The position numbers were made by a program, and so were the translations under genes. Below are positions 60,260-64,000 of a stretch of DNA of 64,000 bases, in pieces (the first letter of the stretch is position 1; the number at the start of each line of letters is the position of its first letter). Source of the DNA: Pseudorhodobacter sp. PARRP1. GTDB taxonomy: Bacteria; Pseudomonadota; Alphaproteobacteria; Rhodobacterales; Rhodobacteraceae. Location: positions 186,001 to 250,000 of the forward strand of contig NKIU01000001.1 in the NCBI GenBank assembly GCA_002256245.1, given 5' to 3'. The notes below the pieces were generated by a model. That model worked only from the letters and a program-made list of their open reading frames with translations, had not been told where the DNA came from and made no database searches.

Positions 60260-61255
60260 TTAGTCGGATTGGCCGACGAGAGCCTTTGCGAAGTCATCGG
60301 GATCAAACGGGGCAAGGTCGTCGATTTGCTCGCCCACCCCAATCGCATGGATCGGCAGACCGAATTTATCGGCCAAGGCGACGAGGACGCCGCCTTTGGC
60401 GGTGCCGTCAAGTTTGGTCATCACAAGGCCCGTGACATCGGCGATCTTGCGGAAAATTTCCACCTGATTGATGGCGTTTTGCCCGGTGGTGGCATCAAGC
60501 ACCAACAGGGTGTTGTGCGGCGCCGTCGGATCTTTCTTGCGGATAACGCGGACGATTTTCGACAGCTCTTCCATCAGATCCTGCCGGTTTTGCAAGCGGC
60601 CTGCGGTGTCGATCAACAAAAGGTCCGCGCCTTCGGCTTGCGCCTTGGTCAATGCGTCGAAGGCGAGCGAGGCCGGGTCTGATCCTTCGGGCGCTGTCAG
60701 CACCGGCACGCCCGCGCGGTTGCCCCAGACCTGCAGTTGTTCTACCGCTGCGGCGCGGAAGGTGTCGCCTGCGGCGATTACCACGGATTTGCCGGCGGCT
60801 TTGAACTGTGACGCCAGTTTGCCGATGGTGGTGGTTTTGCCCGACCCGTTCACCCCCACCACCAGCACCACTTGCGGCTTTTGCGAATAGAGCGGCAGCG
60901 GCCGCGCGACCGGTTCCATGATGCGGGCGATTTCCGCCGCCAAGCCTGCGCGCAATTCGCTGCTGGAAACGCGCTTGCCAAACCGCCCCTCGGCGATGTT
61001 GGCGGTGACGCGGGTTGCGGTTTCCACCCCCATATCGGCGCTGATCAGCAATTCCTCAAGGCTTTCCAGCATCGCATCATCGACCAGGCGGCGCGGCTCG
61101 TCGCTGCGGCCAATCAGGCGGCTGATCAGGCCAGGTCTGGCCTCGGGCTCTGCGGGGACGCTGACGTCGGGTTCGGCCACCAAAGCCTCGAGCCCCTCGC
61201 CGATCTTGTCGGAGGAGCGGAACATCCGGTCTTTCAGCTTCTTGAAGAAGGACAT
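60260..61255 (-). CDS. ftsY: signal recognition particle receptor FtsY
   Basis: VVLVVGVNGSGKTTTIGKLASQF, LLIDTAGRLQNRQDLMEELSK, TKLDGTAKGG; ATG at 61255, not the track start at 62053. Confidence 0.96.
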   Translation of the reverse strand: MSFFKKLKDRMFRSSDKIGEGLEALVAEPDVSVPAEPEARPGLISRLIGRSDEPRRLVDDAMLESLEELLISADMGVETATRVTANIAEGRFGKRVSSSELRAGLAAEIARIMEPVARPLPLYSQKPQVVLVVGVNGSGKTTTIGKLASQFKAAGKSVVIAAGDTFRAAAVEQLQVWGNRAGVPVLTAPEGSDPASLAFDALTKAQAEGADLLLIDTAGRLQNRQDLMEELSKIVRVIRKKDPTAPHNTLLVLDATTGQNAINQVEIFRKIADVTGLVMTKLDGTAKGGVLVALADKFGLPIHAIGVGEQIDDLAPFDPDDFAKALVGQSD

Positions 61256-61326
61256 GGGGCCTCGGGTTTGAAAGGGCTGGCTCTCATCTAAGGGATTAAT
61301 CGGGTCGGGAAAAGCGGGCCTGAGTG

Positions 61327-62025
61327 TTAAAAGCCAAAAGGCATCCAATAAAGGCCCGCCCCCGCCAGTATCAGCAGTTGCCCAAGCCAATAGGCGGGCC
61401 AAAGTGCGCGCGACAGCACAAGCGCTGGCTGGCCTGAGGGATAGACAAACAGGCGCAGGGCAAGCAGCAGGTCGGATAAGATGAACAGCCCGGCCCCGAG
61501 GCGCAGCACGCCCGCGCCGCCCGTTTCGGGGTGCGCTGGCAGCAAGATCGCCGTGCAGCCCATCAGGCCGATCACCAGAACATAGCCGCGCACCGGCCAG
61601 CGCAAGGCGGCGGTCCGGGGGGAAAGCCAGACTTCGGTTGACAGGATCAGGGCAGCCAAGACCACCAAGGCGGCAAAGGCGAGACCCGAAAGCGGCTCTT
61701 GTGGCATGGTTTCGGCGCGCGCCCAGAGTGCCGCGACATAGGCCAGATGGCCCGCCGCAAAAGCGGCCATTCCGACCAGAAAAGCGTCTTGCCCGCGCCG
61801 GGTCAGGGCGAAGTCGCCCAATGCGCCAAGGCCAAGGCCCAGTGCGATCACGCAGAAGCCGCGCGCAGGGGTGGTCAGGGCCAAAGCGGCCAGACAGCCG
61901 GTTGAGGCGGTTTTCAGCACGGCGGCGGTCAGGGTGATACGCTCGCGGCTGGCCCCGATGATCCAATATGCCGCGAAACACAGCAGGGCGGACAGCAGCA
62001 GCAGAAGTTGCAAGGCTTGCGACAC
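61327..62025 (-). CDS. lysoplasmalogenase (YhhN family)
   Basis: multi-TM; LKTASTGCLAALAL, LGLGALGDFAL, LFILSDLLLALRLF; GTG start proposed. Confidence 0.8.
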   Translation of the reverse strand: MSQALQLLLLLSALLCFAAYWIIGASRERITLTAAVLKTASTGCLAALALTTPARGFCVIALGLGLGALGDFALTRRGQDAFLVGMAAFAAGHLAYVAALWARAETMPQEPLSGLAFAALVVLAALILSTEVWLSPRTAALRWPVRGYVLVIGLMGCTAILLPAHPETGGAGVLRLGAGLFILSDLLLALRLFVYPSGQPALVLSRALWPAYWLGQLLILAGAGLYWMPFGF

Positions 62026-62088
62026 TGAGTCCTCGGCGGTGACGGCTGGGCACTGGCCCTTCAGATTTCTCCTGCTAGATTGAGCGCC

Positions 62089-63132
62089 ATGCAAGCTGTA
62101 ACCTTTCGCCCCGTCCCCATGGCGCTGTTCGCGCTGGCCGCCCTGCTGCCCTTGGCGCTGTTTGGCGCGGGCGCGATTTGGGGCGGTTGGTGGGGGTTGG
62201 CGGGGCTGATCTACATGACCGGATTTGCGGCCTGCCTCGATCAGATCAATGGCTGGTTTCAGGGCGATGCACCGGAGGGGGCAGAGTTTCCGGCGGCTGA
62301 TGGTTTGCTGGTGGCGGTGGCGCTGGGCGCGTTGGGCCTGATGCCCTTGGCCGTTTGGGCGGTGGCGGGCCAGTCTGGGCTTTCGATCTGGGCACGGCTG
62401 GCGGTATTTGCCGGTGCGGGGCTGTGGCTGGGTCAGGTCGCCAATCCGGCAGCGCATGAGTTGATCCACCGACCGGGGCGCGGGTTGTTCCGCTTGGGCG
62501 CGTTGGTGTATTGCTGGCTGCTGTTCGGCCATCACACCTCGGCGCACCGTTTGGTGCATCACCGTCATGCGGCAAGTGCGCAAGACCCGAACACCGCGCG
62601 CTCGGGTGAGGGGTATTACGCCTTTCTGATCCGGGCATGGGGCGGCAGTTTCCGTCGCGGCTGGGCGGCAGAGGACGCGTTGCGCGCCAAGGGCAAAAAG
62701 GGGGTGCATCCTTACGCCGCCTATATCGGGATGGCGCTGGTCTGTCTTGGGCTTGGGTATGCGATTGCCGGGGTTTGGGGCGCATTGGTCTGGGCAGCCC
62801 TTGCCGCCCATGCGCAAAGCCAGCTGATGCTGTCGGATTACGTGCAGCATTACGGCCTGACGCGGGCCTTGCGCCCCGATGGGCGGCTGGAGCCTGTTGC
62901 CGCCCGCCACAGCTGGAACGCACCGCATTGGTTCTCGGCGGCGTTCATGCTGAACGCGCCGCGCCATTCGGATCATCATGCGCATCCGTCCCGGCCCTAC
63001 CCCGCTCTGCGCCTGCCCGCACCCGAAGACGCGCCGATGCTTCCGTGGCCGCTGCCCGCCGCCTGCCTGATCGCGCTGTGCCCACCACTGTGGAAACGCG
63101 CGATCCGGCCTCATCTGAAGCCTTGGCTTTAA
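62089..63132 (+). CDS. alkane 1-monooxygenase/AlkB-like membrane di-iron hydroxylase
   Basis: His boxes HELIHR, HHTSAHRLVHHRH, HSDHHAHPSRPYPALR; DYVQHYGLTR. Confidence 0.88.
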   Translation: MQAVTFRPVPMALFALAALLPLALFGAGAIWGGWWGLAGLIYMTGFAACLDQINGWFQGDAPEGAEFPAADGLLVAVALGALGLMPLAVWAVAGQSGLSIWARLAVFAGAGLWLGQVANPAAHELIHRPGRGLFRLGALVYCWLLFGHHTSAHRLVHHRHAASAQDPNTARSGEGYYAFLIRAWGGSFRRGWAAEDALRAKGKKGVHPYAAYIGMALVCLGLGYAIAGVWGALVWAALAAHAQSQLMLSDYVQHYGLTRALRPDGRLEPVAARHSWNAPHWFSAAFMLNAPRHSDHHAHPSRPYPALRLPAPEDAPMLPWPLPAACLIALCPPLWKRAIRPHLKPWL

Positions 63133-63215
63133 CGCACACGAAGCTGTCACTGGCGTTTTGCGCAAGCTGACGCCAGAATTGCACCTTGGGATGTTTGCCG
63201 GATGGGAGACCAGCG

Positions 63216-63641
63216 ATGCGCCACCGACTCAGCCTTGCCTTGATCGCCGTTGCCGCTCCGCTTTGGGCCGAGGAACCTGCGCCGTTGGCTCCGCCGATGA
63301 CCCCGATGACAGGGGCGGCGTTTGAGGCCTATGTCACCGGCAAAACCCTGACCTATGCCAGTGGCGGGGTGATCTATGGCACCGAGCAATACAAGCCGCA
63401 GCGCAAGGTGGTCTGGGCCTTTACCGAGGATGAGTGTCGCGAGGGGTATTGGTATGAACAGGGCCCGCAAATCTGCTTTGTCTATGAAGACCCCAATGAT
63501 CCGCAATGCTGGCTGTTCTTCATGGGGGTGGCGGGGATGAAGGCCGAATTCATGGGCGACGGTGGCAGCGGTGCAGACCTATCAGAAGTGGCGCAGTCGG
63601 CAGGACCGATGGCGTGCATGGGGCCTCAGGTGGGCGTCTGA
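63216..63641 (+). CDS. secreted hypothetical protein
   Basis: signal peptide MRHRLSLALIAVAAPLWA; Cys-containing conserved-looking body. Confidence 0.65.
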   Translation: MRHRLSLALIAVAAPLWAEEPAPLAPPMTPMTGAAFEAYVTGKTLTYASGGVIYGTEQYKPQRKVVWAFTEDECREGYWYEQGPQICFVYEDPNDPQCWLFFMGVAGMKAEFMGDGGSGADLSEVAQSAGPMACMGPQVGV

Positions 63642-63741
63642 CCAAAGGGTAGTGCCGCCTTGGGTGGCATCGAGCCACCACGCGGCGGCGCTGCCGGGAT
63701 CATGTCCTGCAGCGCGGGGTTAAGCGAAATCTGTTGATTTC

Positions 63742-63826
63742 ACCTGTTCTTAAATATCCCCGCCGGAGGCTTCCGAAGCCGGCCACAGGAGCCTCCGGCG
63801 GGGATATTTAAGAACGGGTGAAATGC
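63742..63826. repeat. inverted pair of the CTCCGGCGGGGATATTTAAGAAC intergenic motif
   Basis: GTTCTTAAATATCCCCGCCGGAGGCT and AGCCTCCGGCGGGGATATTTAAGAAC flank a short loop; related motifs elsewhere in the window. Confidence 0.85.
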
Positions 63827-63834
63827 GAAGGCGC

Positions 63835-64000
63835 TTAGAACAGGCTGCCTTGAGCGGCGGTGGCGGGTTTGGACTTTTTCGCCGGGCGCGGGCCAAGGTT
63901 CAGGTTGCCATCGGCGAATTCGATTTCCAGCGTCTGCGCTTTTTCGGCCGATGCTTTGCTGGTCACGACATGCCCGTCGCCGCGCACAACCGCATAGCCG
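63835..64000 (-). CDS. xseA: exodeoxyribonuclease VII large subunit, C-terminal fragment (runs off window)
   Basis: translated by hand: GYAVVRGDGHVVTSKASAEKAQTLEIEFADGNLNLGPRPAKKSKPATAAQGSLF*. Confidence 0.75.
   Translation of the reverse strand, partial: GYAVVRGDGHVVTSKASAEKAQTLEIEFADGNLNLGPRPAKKSKPATAAQGSLF

Noticed and set aside
61327-63165. 612-aa minus ORF apparently fusing lysoplasmalogenase with an upstream region
   Set aside because: The upstream part is antisense to the AlkB-like gene; a start at about 62025 gives a normal YhhN-family protein. Likewise the ORF 60260-62053 is FtsY with a false N-terminal extension.

Overview
Window of a high-GC alphaproteobacterial chromosome. Gene content and synteny (ctaC-ctaB-ctaG-ctaE-surf1-thrC, folB-folP-glmM, SAM-II riboswitch upstream of metZ, FolE2) point to Rhodobacteraceae; this is inferred from family recognition, not from a database search. 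It is mostly housekeeping: arginine biosynthesis, gatCA, cytochrome c oxidase assembly, ilvC with two Lrp regulators, folate genes, glyQS, ppdK-like, metZ, ftsY, yciB, an alkB-like monooxygenase, rpmG, and RNase P RNA. I saw no CRISPR array, prophage, transposase, tRNA or recognisable defence island. The most interesting material is (a) several families of dispersed, highly structured intergenic repeats, including a composite multi-hairpin element in three copies plus one truncated copy, (b) a structured region upstream of argD, (c) a trypsin-like protein with all three catalytic positions apparently replaced, (d) an Hsp70 (HscC-like) gene overlapping a membrane J-like gene without HPD, (e) a sharp AT-rich, codon-shifted patch inside glyS, (f) a frameshifted VIT-family transporter, and (g) a DMSP-lyase-like cupin. 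CDS starts were adjusted from the ORF track where family N-termini or RBS made another start more likely. Most very long ORFs antisense to recognised genes were rejected as GC-rich artefacts.
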